A stretch of 64,000 bases of DNA from positions 1 through 64,000 of the forward strand of contig CAJQMT010000004.1 of NCBI GenBank assembly GCA_905479475.1. The letters are read 5' to 3'. Below, piece by piece: positions 9,874-18,177 of this stretch. Numbering within the stretch: the stretch's first letter is position 1; the number at the start of each line of letters is the position of its first letter. The DNA comes from an uncultured Flavobacteriaceae bacterium (GTDB taxonomy: Bacteria; Bacteroidota; Bacteroidia; Flavobacteriales; Flavobacteriaceae). A model generated the notes under the pieces. The model did no database searches. It saw only the letters and a program-made list of their open reading frames with translations, and was not told where the DNA came from. A program made the position numbers and the translations under genes.

Positions 9874-10590
9874 TTATTTTTTGTAAAGAGGAATTCTGTA
9901 ACTTAGGGTGTAGTTAAAACTAACGCCAGAGTTGGTAACATATACTTTGTTGAAACCAGGAATGTATAAGTTTTTAAAATTGTTTGGTTCAGTAGCGCCA
10001 ATCAGTTTGGAGAAATTGACACTTGCTCCTAAAAATAAGTTATTGAAGGTTTCTACTTTGAGGCCTAGAACAAAAGAAATCCAGTGGGCTGAAAGGTTTG
10101 TATATGTTTGATTGAGATCGACTGTTTTTGGTTCAAAATAAGCCGAGCTAACACCCTCTATTTCTGTCCCTTTTTGGAATACAGTGTATGTGTTCAATTT
10201 TTGTGAAAAAGAGCTAAAACCGTAGCGTGCACCGTAATAAATTTCATTGTCCATTTCTAACCAGTTTTGAAATGTATTTTTATTAAATCCGACAGTTATG
10301 TAAGATCCCTTGGTGGTAAAGTTGTAGTTGTCTTCTTTGGAGGTTTTTTCAATAAATCCAATTTCTCCTGCGATGTATAGGTTTTTTTGAATTCTGTAGT
10401 CACCAACCAGTTCGTAGCCTGAAAAATGACTATCAGTGGCGCCTATAAGAAGTTTGCTCATGTCAATACCGAGCCGTAAACCGTAGTTTTTTTTGTAAAT
10501 AATGCTGTCTTTTTGCGAAACATTTTTTTGTTGTGCAACGGCAGTAATTGAAAAGAACGCCATGCAAAGGCTAATGAAATATTTTGACAT
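9874..10590 (-). CDS. DUF6048 family outer-membrane-like protein
   Basis: From the internal ATG at 10590 the protein begins MSKYFISLCMAFFSITAVAQQ, a clean signal peptide with an AQ cleavage site. The upstream in-frame start adds 14 non-hydrophobic residues ahead of the signal, so I set it aside. The mature part alternates hydrophobic and polar residues with many aromatics and ends in an aromatic-rich strand (LSYRIPLYKK), as expected for a small outer-membrane beta-barrel. I assign DUF6048 from its look and its pairing with a DUF6452 lipoprotein and rlmD, an order typical of flavobacteria. It overlaps the end of the upstream gene by 20 bp, so the two are translationally linked. Function unknown. 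Confidence 0.75.
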   Translation of the reverse strand: MSKYFISLCMAFFSITAVAQQKNVSQKDSIIYKKNYGLRLGIDMSKLLIGATDSHFSGYELVGDYRIQKNLYIAGEIGFIEKTSKEDNYNFTTKGSYITVGFNKNTFQNWLEMDNEIYYGARYGFSSFSQKLNTYTVFQKGTEIEGVSSAYFEPKTVDLNQTYTNLSAHWISFVLGLKVETFNNLFLGASVNFSKLIGATEPNNFKNLYIPGFNKVYVTNSGVSFNYTLSYRIPLYKK

Positions 10591-11020
10591 GGACTTGGTT
10601 TTCGTTTTCGATAAAGGAGTTGTTGATGTCAATACTTTCGATCCAGGTATTCGTAGAGCTTTCGATTCCTAGGTTTTTAAAAATCGCTTTGAAACCGCAA
10701 GATTCAGATACAAAGACGTCTTCACTTTCATAAGTGAAATTTATATGATCAACTTCTTTACTGTGTGAGAATTTATAAGTGATGTTTCGACTGTCTGGGT
10801 TCAAGGGTAAAGCAATGGAGTCTAGGCTCACTCCTTGATAGATAGAGTCCATTTTTTCTGCCCAGACAATCAAAGGTGCTTTTTTGAATTCTTCAGGGTT
10901 TTCAAGATCATAAAAACCTACGATAAGACGAGGCGTCGTGTCTTCGGTACAGAAATCATCGTTTTCACAAGCGCCTATTAGGGATAGTAAAAGTAAAAAT
11001 ACGAGCCTATATTTTTTCAT
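10571..11020 (-). CDS. DUF6452 family lipoprotein
   Basis: 149 residues beginning MKKYRLVFLLLLSLIGAC, a lipoprotein signal with the lipidated Cys at position 18. A hydrophilic, acidic exported domain containing three more Cys follows (one in NDDFC, one in ESC). Lipidation should place it on the inner or outer membrane. I recognise the pattern as DUF6452, a Bacteroidota family of unknown function that co-occurs with DUF6048, whose gene overlaps its 3' end. A TATATTTG element (minus strand, 11036-11029) sits 8 bp before the ATG, so the mRNA probably has almost no leader. Confidence 0.72.
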   Translation of the reverse strand: MKKYRLVFLLLLSLIGACENDDFCTEDTTPRLIVGFYDLENPEEFKKAPLIVWAEKMDSIYQGVSLDSIALPLNPDSRNITYKFSHSKEVDHINFTYESEDVFVSESCGFKAIFKNLGIESSTNTWIESIDINNSFIENENQVHVKIFH

Positions 11021-11040
11021 AGATACCTCAAATATACGGT

Positions 11041-12450
11041 TTATTTTAATTCTAAAAGAACTACGTTTTCTATGTGATGTGTCTGCGGGAACATATCGAC
11101 AGCTTGTGTTTTTTTTACGTTGTATTTGTCTTTCATTAAGGCCAAATCACGTGCTTGCGTAGCTGAATTACAGCTTACATACACAATTCTTTTCGGTAAA
11201 ATATTTAAAATTTGCGCTACCACTTTTTTGTGCATTCCATCTCTAGGAGGATCCGTGATAATGACATCAGGTTGTCCGTGTTTGGAAATGAAATCTGCAG
11301 TAAAAACGTCTTTCATGTCCCCAACGTAAAACTCGGTATTTTCTATCTCGTTGTACGCTGCATTTTTTTTCGCGTCTTCAATGGCTTCAGGAACCGATTC
11401 TACTCCGATTACTTTCTTTGCTTTTTTCGCCACGAACTGAGCGATGGTTCCTGTACCTGTGTACAAGTCGTATACCAATTCTTCTCCTGTCAAAGCCGCC
11501 AGGTCACGAGTGACCTTGTAAAGTTCATAGGCCTGTTTGGAGTTGGTTTGGTAAAAGGATTTCGCATTGATTTTAAAACGCAGTCCTTCCATTTCTTCAA
11601 AGATATGATCTCGTCCGTGGAATAAGTGAATTTCTTGGTCGTAAATAGAATCGTTTCCTTTTTCGTTGATAATGTATTGCAAGGAAGTGATTTCTGGAAA
11701 ATGTGTTAAGATATGATTGAGGAGCAGTTCTCTTTTTTGTCTGTGTTCTTTAAAAAATTGAAGAACCAACATGATTTCTCCTGTTGAAACAATGCGTAAC
11801 ATCATGGTTCTCAGCAGTCCATTTTGTTCACGTGGGTTGTAAAATGCAATGTCATTTTCAATGGCGAACTCTTTGATGTTGTTTCGAATGGAGTTGGAAG
11901 GGTCTTCTTGTAGATGGCATTTTTCAATATCTAAGATTTTGTCCCACATTCCTGCGATGTGAAAGCCGAGTGCGTTTTTGTTTTCTACTTCTTCCTCTGA
12001 TTTTATTTCTTCGTAGGTCAGCCAGCGGTTGCTAGAAAAAGAAAATTCCATTTTATTGCGGTAGAAATATTGATTGTCACAGCCCAAAATAGGGGTGGCT
12101 TCAGGTAGTTCGAGATGACCGATACGTTGCAAATTGTTCAAGACCTCTTTTTCCTTGTAGAATAGTTGGTCTTCATATTTCATATGTTGCCATTTGCAAC
12201 CTCCACAGTGTTCAAAATGTATACATTTGGGCGTTGTTCTTTTTTCAGAGTATTTGTGAAATTTTGTAGCGGTTCCTTCAAAATAGGCTTTGCGTTTTTT
12301 TCCTGTTTTGATATCTACAACATCTCCTGGAATGGCATTGGTTAAAAATATAACTCTTCCATCAGGAGCCTTTGCTACGGACTTTCCTTTTGCGCCTGCA
12401 TCGACAACTTCGATGTTTTCAAAAATGTAATTCTTCTTTTTTCTACTCAT
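11041..12450 (-). CDS. rlmD: 23S rRNA (uracil-C5)-methyltransferase RlmD
   Basis: Class I SAM-dependent m5U methyltransferase of the TrmA/RlmD type. It starts with a TRAM RNA-binding domain (about residues 10-60), then an iron-sulfur ligand cluster (Cys76, Cys82 and Cys85 in PKCIHFEHCGGC, with a fourth Cys in EKCHL). The catalytic domain shows YTGTGTIAQF, DPPRDGMHKK and the nucleophile Cys in YVSCNSAT. It probably methylates U1939 of 23S rRNA. I chose the ATG at 12450, giving 469 residues. A longer frame from 12528 adds 26 residues unlike the family and crosses a terminator. A TATCTTTG promoter element ends 4 bp before this ATG, which suggests a leaderless message. Confidence 0.92.
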   Translation of the reverse strand: MSRKKKNYIFENIEVVDAGAKGKSVAKAPDGRVIFLTNAIPGDVVDIKTGKKRKAYFEGTATKFHKYSEKRTTPKCIHFEHCGGCKWQHMKYEDQLFYKEKEVLNNLQRIGHLELPEATPILGCDNQYFYRNKMEFSFSSNRWLTYEEIKSEEEVENKNALGFHIAGMWDKILDIEKCHLQEDPSNSIRNNIKEFAIENDIAFYNPREQNGLLRTMMLRIVSTGEIMLVLQFFKEHRQKRELLLNHILTHFPEITSLQYIINEKGNDSIYDQEIHLFHGRDHIFEEMEGLRFKINAKSFYQTNSKQAYELYKVTRDLAALTGEELVYDLYTGTGTIAQFVAKKAKKVIGVESVPEAIEDAKKNAAYNEIENTEFYVGDMKDVFTADFISKHGQPDVIITDPPRDGMHKKVVAQILNILPKRIVYVSCNSATQARDLALMKDKYNVKKTQAVDMFPQTHHIENVVLLELK

Positions 12451-12454
12451 GCTG

Positions 12455-12462
12455 CAAAGATA
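12455..12462 (-). promoter_or_regulatory. rlmD promoter -7 element, leaderless arrangement
   Basis: The minus strand reads TATCTTTG then CAGC then the rlmD ATG. With the usual start about 7 bp after the element, transcription would begin at or within the start codon. Confidence 0.5.
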
Positions 12463-12474
12463 CTTTTTTAAACG

Positions 12475-12506
12475 AAAAAAAAGCAGGAAAATGAATTTCC
12501 TGCTTT
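12475..12506 (-). terminator. terminator after DEAD-box helicase gene
   Basis: The 10-bp arms AAGCAGGAAA (12481-12490) and TTTCCTGCTT (12496-12505) form a hairpin followed on the minus strand by a run of eight T (12482-12475). It separates the helicase gene from rlmD. Confidence 0.8.
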
Positions 12507-12527
12507 CTGTTTTATTTTTATTTGGCA

Positions 12528-14381
12528 TTAGTTTCTGCGTCTTCCAAAACCAGCACTTCTGTCAGGTCTATCAGAGCTTCTACTCGTGCGGTCGCTTCGG
12601 TCAGGCCTGTCTCTACGATCACTTCCTCCTTCCCTTCTTCTGCTGTCGTTTCTGTCGGATCTTCCTCCGCTGTCGTTGCTTCTTCGGTCACTTCTTCCTT
12701 TACCTTCAAATCTTCTTCCGCGTCCTCTGCGATCTTCTCCGCCTCGTCTGCGTCCGCCGCCTCCTGAACGTTTTTTCTTTTCGGTGACTTCAACGTTTAC
12801 ATTTCTTCCGTTGAAGGTGGTGTCTACAAAGGCTTCAATGGTCTCGTCTGTGAAGTTTTTGTCCAATTCAAAGAATGAGAAAGTGTCTAAAATTTCAATC
12901 TGACCAATTTCTACATTGTCTGTAATATTCTGGTCGTTGATGAGTCCTATCAATTTCCCTGGATTCAATTGGTCTTTTCTTCCCAAGTTGACAAAGAAAC
13001 GAGTCATGTTTTCATCGTCTCTTGATTTTCCTCGATCGTCTTTTCTACTGCGTTCAGAATCGTTCAAATCTCTTGAATTTGCATAGTGTTTCAAGAATTT
13101 ATTGAATTCAACCGATACAAATTTTTGGATCAATTCCTCTCTTTCTAATCCCTCCAAACTCGCGTAGATGTTTTCTAAATACGTATCTATTTGTTGATGA
13201 TTAACTTCTGTTTCTTTTACGTTGTTGATCAGACTAAAGAGTTGGTTTTTACAAATTTCTTCTCCTGAAGGGACTGATTTTTTTTCGAATTTTTTTTGTA
13301 TTTTTCTTTCAATAGGTCTCAACTTACCCATCTCTTTGTTGGTAATCAAAGCAATGGAGATTCCTTTGTTACCAGCTCTACCAGTTCTACCACTACGATG
13401 CGTATACGCCTCTGTCTGATCTGGTAATTTGTAATTGATGACATGTGTCAAACTGTTGACATCCAATCCACGTGCTGCTACATCGGTTGCTACCAGCATT
13501 TGTAAGCTTTTGTTCCTGAATTTCTGCATTACTCCATCACGCTGTGCTTGTGACAAGTCACCGTGTAATGCATCTGCATTATATCCATCCTGTATCAAGT
13601 TGTCAGCTACTTGAGCTGTTTCTCTCTTGGTTCGGCAAAAAACGATTCCATAGATGTCTGGATTGACATCACATATTCTTCGCAACGCAGGGTAACGGTT
13701 TCTTTCTGTTACTAAATAGTATTGGTTTTCTACATTGTCAGATCCTGTATTTTTTTGTCCTGCTGTAATTTCAACGGGATTGTTCATGTAATTTCTAGCA
13801 ATGGACTCAACTTCTTTTGGGAATGTAGCAGAAAATAATAATGTCTGTTTTTCTTCTGGAGTTACTTCTAATACTTGATCTAATTCGTCTTTGAAGCCCA
13901 TATTGAGCATTTCATCCGCTTCGTCAAGAATCAACCATTGTACGTTTTCAAGTTTCAATCGTCCTCTTTTGATAAGGTCTACCGTTCTTCCTGGTGTACC
14001 TACTACAATTTGAACTCCTTTTCTTAATTTCTTGATTTGTTCGTCAATATTGGCTCCACCGTAGACGGTTAAAACATTCACATTTTTCATATATTTTGAA
14101 AAATCTTTGATGTTGTTGCCAATTTGAACAGCCAATTCTCGTGTAGGCGAAAGTATTATGGCTTGTGTATTCTTGCTTTCTGAATCTAGTAATTGTAAAA
14201 CTGGCAAACTAAATGCAGCAGTTTTACCTGTTCCCGTTTGTGCAAAAGCTTTGAGGTCATCTGTAGATGAAATGACTTGTGGAATTGCCTTCTCTTGTAT
14301 TTCTGAGGGCTTTTCGTAGCCCAAGTCCGTAAGGGCTTTTAGGATTTCTTCTTTCAATCCTAATTCTGTAAATGTCGACAT
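12528..14381 (-). CDS. deaD: DEAD-box RNA helicase (DeaD/CsdA type) with RG-rich tail
   Basis: 617-residue ATP-dependent RNA helicase. The RecA-like core has the Q-motif region (KPSEIQEKAIPQV), motif I AQTGTGKT, PTRELA, the DEAD box in LDEADEM, SAT, and motif VI HRSGRTGRAG. A DbpA/CsdA-type RNA-binding domain follows (FFVNLGRKDQLNPGKLIGLI, about 460-535). The last 75 residues are Arg/Gly/Asp/Ser-rich and disordered, as in RG-rich helicases that remodel ribosome precursors or structured mRNA in the cold. It diverges from rpsA across a 437-bp gap and ends at its own terminator. The Arg-rich tail makes several spurious overlapping frames on both strands. Confidence 0.93.
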   Translation of the reverse strand: MSTFTELGLKEEILKALTDLGYEKPSEIQEKAIPQVISSTDDLKAFAQTGTGKTAAFSLPVLQLLDSESKNTQAIILSPTRELAVQIGNNIKDFSKYMKNVNVLTVYGGANIDEQIKKLRKGVQIVVGTPGRTVDLIKRGRLKLENVQWLILDEADEMLNMGFKDELDQVLEVTPEEKQTLLFSATFPKEVESIARNYMNNPVEITAGQKNTGSDNVENQYYLVTERNRYPALRRICDVNPDIYGIVFCRTKRETAQVADNLIQDGYNADALHGDLSQAQRDGVMQKFRNKSLQMLVATDVAARGLDVNSLTHVINYKLPDQTEAYTHRSGRTGRAGNKGISIALITNKEMGKLRPIERKIQKKFEKKSVPSGEEICKNQLFSLINNVKETEVNHQQIDTYLENIYASLEGLEREELIQKFVSVEFNKFLKHYANSRDLNDSERSRKDDRGKSRDDENMTRFFVNLGRKDQLNPGKLIGLINDQNITDNVEIGQIEILDTFSFFELDKNFTDETIEAFVDTTFNGRNVNVEVTEKKKRSGGGGRRRGGEDRRGRGRRFEGKGRSDRRSNDSGGRSDRNDSRRREGGSDRRDRPDRSDRTSRSSDRPDRSAGFGRRRN

Positions 14382-14665
14382 ATTGTATAAGTTATTGACT
14401 TACAAAATAATATCGCTACTTTGTCAGCCAGTGTTAAAAGTTTGCAAATGTACTGCTAATAGTTGCATAAATCTAAAAAAGCGCTGTTTTTTTTAAAGAT
14501 GTTTTGGTAAAAGAAAACCTACTGTAGGGGGATAGATTCCAGGAGATGATGAAAAAGGATTCTTTTTGCAAATAAAGGGAAAAACAATTTGAAAGTTCTA
14601 AAACAAGCTCCTTTAAATTTAGAAATGAGTGGGTTGCAACTCGTTAATTTTCTTTAAATTATGTA

Positions 14666-14697
14666 TTGTAAGATTGAAAAATAAACCTTAAATTTGC
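14666..14697 (+). promoter_or_regulatory. rpsA promoter
   Basis: TTG at 14666-14668 and TAAATTTGC at 14689-14697 with a 20-bp spacer match the Bacteroidota -33/-7 consensus well. The predicted transcript starts near 14703 and leaves a 115-nt leader. Confidence 0.7.
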
Positions 14698-14818
14698 ACT
14701 CCCTTTTACGAGTCTAGACAGAAAGGGGGTTAGAAACATTTTTAAAATTAACAATCTCTTGGTGTTGATTTCGTTTAAATAGTCTGATTGATAGTAAGAT
14801 ACAAATAATAAAGACAGT
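14698..14818 (+). promoter_or_regulatory. rpsA 5' leader with 5'-terminal hairpin
   Basis: The leader begins with CCCTTT / AAAGGG arms (about 14700-14705 and 14720-14726) enclosing a GTCTAGAC palindrome, followed by about 90 nt of AT-rich, weakly structured sequence to the ATG. Autogenous control of S1 through its leader is known in enterobacteria. Whether this one does the same is inference. Confidence 0.35.
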
Positions 14819-16612
14819 ATGTCTGAAGAATTAAAAAACGAAGTAGAAGCACAGGAAGTACCTGTTGTTGAAACTGTAAATCCAGAACAATTTTTAGCAG
14901 ATTTCGATTGGCACAAATACGAAGAAGGTATCGAGGCCGTTGATGAAGCGAAATTAAAAGAATTTGAAACAGCTTTAGAAGGAACTGTAGGTTTCGTAAA
15001 TGAATTGGATGTAATTGAAGGTTTGGTAACTAGAATTACGGACCGTGATGCGATCATCGATATCAATTCTAAATCTGAAGGAGTTATTTCTTTGAACGAA
15101 TTCCGTTACAATCCTAACTTAGCAGTTGGTGATACTGTAGAGGTGTTGGTTGATAGAAGAGAAGATGTTTCTGGTCAATTGGTATTGTCTCACAAGAAAG
15201 CGAGAGTAATCAAGGCTTGGGATCGTGTAATCAACGCTCAAGAAACGGGTGAAGTAGTAAACGGATTTGTGAAGTGTAGAACTAGAGGAGGTATGATTGT
15301 GGATGTATTCGGAATCGAAGCATTCTTACCAGGTTCGCAAATTGATGTGAAGCCAATTAGAGATTACGATCAATACGTAGATAAAACAATGGAATTCAAA
15401 GTTGTGAAAATCAACCATGAATTTAAAAACGTTGTGGTTTCACACAAGGCCCTTATTGAGGCGGATATTGAAATCCAAAAAAGAGAAATTATTGGTAAAT
15501 TAGAAAAAGGACAAGTTCTAGAAGGTGTTGTAAAAAACATTACTTCTTACGGTGTTTTCATCGATTTAGGAGGAGTAGATGGGCTGGTTCATATTACTGA
15601 TTTGTCTTGGTCAAGAATCAATCACCCATCTGAAGTAGTTGAATTGGATCAAAAATTGAACGTTGTAATCTTAGATTTTGACGATCAAAAAACAAGAATT
15701 CAATTAGGATTGAAACAATTGAATGCACACCCATGGGAAGCATTAGATGCAGAACTTAAAGTGGGAGATAAAGTAAAAGGGAAAGTAGTAGTACTTGCTG
15801 ATTACGGTGCGTTTATTGAAGTAAGTCAAGGAGTTGAAGGATTGATTCACGTTTCTGAAATGTCGTGGTCAACGCATTTGCGTTCTGCTCAAGACTTTGT
15901 AAAAGTTGGTGATGAGGTAGAAGCAGTTGTATTGACATTGGATAGAGACGATCGAAAAATGTCTCTTGGGATCAAGCAATTGCATCCAGATCCATGGACA
16001 GACATTACGAAGAAATACCCTGTAGGTTCTGCCCACAAAGGAACGGTAAGAAATTACACAAACTTTGGTGTGTTTGTAGAATTGGAAGAAGGAATCGATG
16101 GTTTGGTTTATATCTCTGATTTGTCTTGGACTAAGAAAGTGAAGCATCCATCTGACTTTGTAAATGTTGGAGATGTGTTGGATGTTCAAGTATTGGAATT
16201 GGATGTTGAAAACCGTAAGTTGAACTTAGGTCACAAACAAACGCAAGAAAATCCTTGGGATGAGCGCGAAGCTATCTATACGATTGATTCAGTACACGCT
16301 GGAACAATCAAAGAGAAAACAGACAAAGGAGCAATTGTAACTTTTGCTGATGCAGTTGAGGCTTTCGTGCCAGGACGTCATTTAGAGAAAGAAGATGGCA
16401 GCAAACTTGGGAAAGGAGATGCTGCTGACTTTAAAGTATTAGAATTCAACAAGGAATACAGAAGAATTGTTGCTTCTCATACAGCTATCTTTAGAGAAGA
16501 AGAGCAAAAGAACATCAAAACTGCGAATAAAAAAGCAGAAAGTGCTGACAAAGCTACTTTTGGTGATATTGCTGGTCTTGCAGATTTGAAGAAAAAAATG
16601 GAAGGAAAATAA
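14819..16612 (+). CDS. rpsA: 30S ribosomal protein S1
   Basis: 597 residues with an acidic N-terminal segment and a series of S1/OB repeats. Clear repeats read GFVNELDVIEGLVTRI, GEVVNGFVKCRTRGGMIVDV, GQVLEGVVKNITSYGVFIDLGG, GDKVKGKVVVLADYGAFIEV, GSAHKGTVRNYTNFGVFVEL and SVHAGTIKEKTDKGAIVTF, giving six domains as in proteobacterial S1. The protein binds mRNA and helps the 30S subunit load. This matters in Bacteroidota, where Shine-Dalgarno pairing is weak. Single-gene unit with its own promoter and a strong terminator. Confidence 0.96.
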   Translation: MSEELKNEVEAQEVPVVETVNPEQFLADFDWHKYEEGIEAVDEAKLKEFETALEGTVGFVNELDVIEGLVTRITDRDAIIDINSKSEGVISLNEFRYNPNLAVGDTVEVLVDRREDVSGQLVLSHKKARVIKAWDRVINAQETGEVVNGFVKCRTRGGMIVDVFGIEAFLPGSQIDVKPIRDYDQYVDKTMEFKVVKINHEFKNVVVSHKALIEADIEIQKREIIGKLEKGQVLEGVVKNITSYGVFIDLGGVDGLVHITDLSWSRINHPSEVVELDQKLNVVILDFDDQKTRIQLGLKQLNAHPWEALDAELKVGDKVKGKVVVLADYGAFIEVSQGVEGLIHVSEMSWSTHLRSAQDFVKVGDEVEAVVLTLDRDDRKMSLGIKQLHPDPWTDITKKYPVGSAHKGTVRNYTNFGVFVELEEGIDGLVYISDLSWTKKVKHPSDFVNVGDVLDVQVLELDVENRKLNLGHKQTQENPWDEREAIYTIDSVHAGTIKEKTDKGAIVTFADAVEAFVPGRHLEKEDGSKLGKGDAADFKVLEFNKEYRRIVASHTAIFREEEQKNIKTANKKAESADKATFGDIAGLADLKKKMEGK

Positions 16613-16640
16613 TATTTCCGAGACATTTTAATTTTTTATA

Positions 16641-16682
16641 AAAGACCCTCATCCTAATATTTAGGATGGGGGTTTTCTTTTT
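16641..16682 (+). terminator. rpsA terminator
   Basis: A long hairpin pairs GACCCTCATCCTAA (from 16644) with TTAGGATGGGGGTT (to 16674), loop TAT, followed by a T-rich tract. Confidence 0.88.
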
Positions 16683-16780
16683 TCTGAAAGAAATGATCGT
16701 TTAATTTTTGCAGGATTCTCGTCGAATAATTTTTGTGGGACTGTAGGAAGTTGAAATGATGTGTTGCGATGAGTTCTGTA

Positions 16781-16820
16781 AAAAAAAATCCCGACTCTAA
16801 ATAAGAATCGGGATTTTTTT
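16781..16820. terminator. bidirectional terminator downstream of small lipoprotein gene
   Basis: AATCCCGA (16787-16794) pairs with TCGGGATT (16808-16815), flanked by runs of A on the left and T on the right. On the minus strand it would end the 16838-17023 gene. On plus it backs up the rpsA terminator. Confidence 0.8.
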
Positions 16821-16837
16821 AAAAAAGTTAAAATGTT

Positions 16838-17023
16838 TTAACTCGCTTTGTTCTGGTAGTTTTCTGTGCTGTCAACCAACATGATTTTGGCTTCTTTTGT
16901 GTCATGAATATTTTCAATTTTCAACGACTTTGAAAGCCCGCAATCACTTGATTTCAAAGAACCACACGAAGTGCACAAAATAGATGTCAATACAAAACCA
17001 ACTATACAACCAATACGCTTCAT
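16838..17023 (-). CDS. small Cys-rich putative lipoprotein
   Basis: 61 residues. The N-terminus MKRIGCIVGFVLTSILCTSCG is a hydrophobic signal with Cys at 17 and 20, and the TSCGS stretch looks like the relaxed lipoprotein box of flavobacteria. A third Cys follows at SSDCGLS. The remainder is short, polar and carries no known motif. It is followed by its own terminator, which supports it being a real transcript. Function unknown. Confidence 0.55.
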   Translation of the reverse strand: MKRIGCIVGFVLTSILCTSCGSLKSSDCGLSKSLKIENIHDTKEAKIMLVDSTENYQNKAS

Positions 17024-17154
17024 TTTCTAGTATTTACAATAATATGATGCAAAAATACAAGCCTTTTACGTTGTATGAGTTAAGTCATTGTTAACAAATT
17101 GTTTTCAAATCATGTTCCCTGTTTGAATTTCGATTGAGGTTTCAGGAGTATTTG

Positions 17155-18177
17155 TTATGAGTTTGCTGTCCAATTTTCAATCCATTTGGCTACAGTGTCA
17201 ACCCACTCGTCATTGTCATTCAAACATGGGATGTGTTTGTAATTTTCTCCTCCACCCTCTTGGAATTGTTCTTCTCCTTCCATGGCAATTTCTTCCAAAG
17301 TTTCCAAACAGTCAGATACAAAAGCGGGTGTGATGACAGCTAGGTTCTTTTTGTTTTCTTCCTGAGGCAGACGCTCGAATTCGAAATCGGTGTAAGGTTT
17401 TAGCCATGGGTCTCTTCCAAGTCGCGATTGGAAGGAGTCACTGAATTTGTCTTCAGGAAGGTTCAGTTCCTTTGCAATTGCTTTGGTTGTTTCAAAACAC
17501 TGGTGTCGGTAACAGGTTGCATGCGCTTCTGACGGTTTGTCGCAACAGGATCCGTCTAGTTTGCAATGTGACTTTGTAGTGTCTGATTTTTTGATGTGTC
17601 GCTCTGGAATTCCATGGTAAGAGAAGAGCACATGATCGTATTCAAAATTCTCTAAATCTTTACGAATCGCATTAGACATGGTCTTGATATATTCCTGGTT
17701 GTTGTAAAAAGGAGGTAGAATATCAGTTGTCATTGCTGGAAATAAGCTTTTTTGTACTTCCAAAGATTTTTCAACAACAGTTTCATAGGACGACATTGCG
17801 TAATGAGGATAAAGAGGAATAAGGAGTACTTCTGTTACACCTTGTTTTTCAAGTGCACGATATCCTTTTTCTATGCTCATAGAGCCATATCGCATACCTA
17901 GTGCAACTGGAATCTCAGTTTTTTTCTCTAATTTTTGATGGAATCGTTCCGAAATTACAATCAGGGGAGAGCCTTCTTTCCACCAAATTTTTTGGTATGC
18001 TTCTGCTGATTTTTTAGGGCGTGTGTTTAAGATGACTCCTTTGACAAGAATATTTCTCAGTACGACGTTGACGTCAATCACACGTTCGTCCATTAAAAAT
18101 TCTTTCAAGTATTTTTTTACATCTTTCGGGGAGGGGCTGTCTGGGGAGCCCAGATTGACTAAGAGTACACCTTTCAT
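17155..18177 (-). CDS. hemH: ferrochelatase
   Basis: Inserts iron into protoporphyrin IX in the last step of heme synthesis. It has 340 residues and starts MKGVLLVNLGSPDSPSP, typical of the family. The catalytic His is in SYHGIP (His188), and the C-terminal metal-side Glu residues are in the ETLEEIAMEG segment. A cysteine-rich stretch at residues 205-227 (Cys205, 211, 212, 222, 227) resembles the internal [2Fe-2S] ligand segment reported in some bacterial ferrochelatases. The gene abuts the stop codon of the AraC-type regulator upstream, so the two are cotranscribed and diverge from the hemA operon. Confidence 0.95.
   Translation of the reverse strand: MKGVLLVNLGSPDSPSPKDVKKYLKEFLMDERVIDVNVVLRNILVKGVILNTRPKKSAEAYQKIWWKEGSPLIVISERFHQKLEKKTEIPVALGMRYGSMSIEKGYRALEKQGVTEVLLIPLYPHYAMSSYETVVEKSLEVQKSLFPAMTTDILPPFYNNQEYIKTMSNAIRKDLENFEYDHVLFSYHGIPERHIKKSDTTKSHCKLDGSCCDKPSEAHATCYRHQCFETTKAIAKELNLPEDKFSDSFQSRLGRDPWLKPYTDFEFERLPQEENKKNLAVITPAFVSDCLETLEEIAMEGEEQFQEGGGENYKHIPCLNDNDEWVDTVAKWIENWTANS

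Larger units (their letters stand above)
14382..14818. other. 437-bp intergenic region, helicase / rpsA
   Basis: Divergent control region with no coding potential I can support and no tRNA. It holds the rpsA promoter and leader near its right end. A TTATTTTG element on the minus strand, about 20 bp upstream of the helicase ATG, is a weak promoter candidate. The middle part (14450-14640) shows nothing recognisable. Confidence 0.5.

Noticed and set aside
12451..12528. Upstream start of rlmD
   Set aside because: The extension reads through the helicase terminator and the rlmD promoter element.
12518..12903. Several overlapping open frames on both strands (Ser-, Arg/Leu- and Glu/Ala-rich) at the end of the helicase gene
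   Set aside because: They are reading-frame shadows of the Arg/Gly/Asp/Ser repeat tail of the DEAD-box helicase; no start signals or family features.
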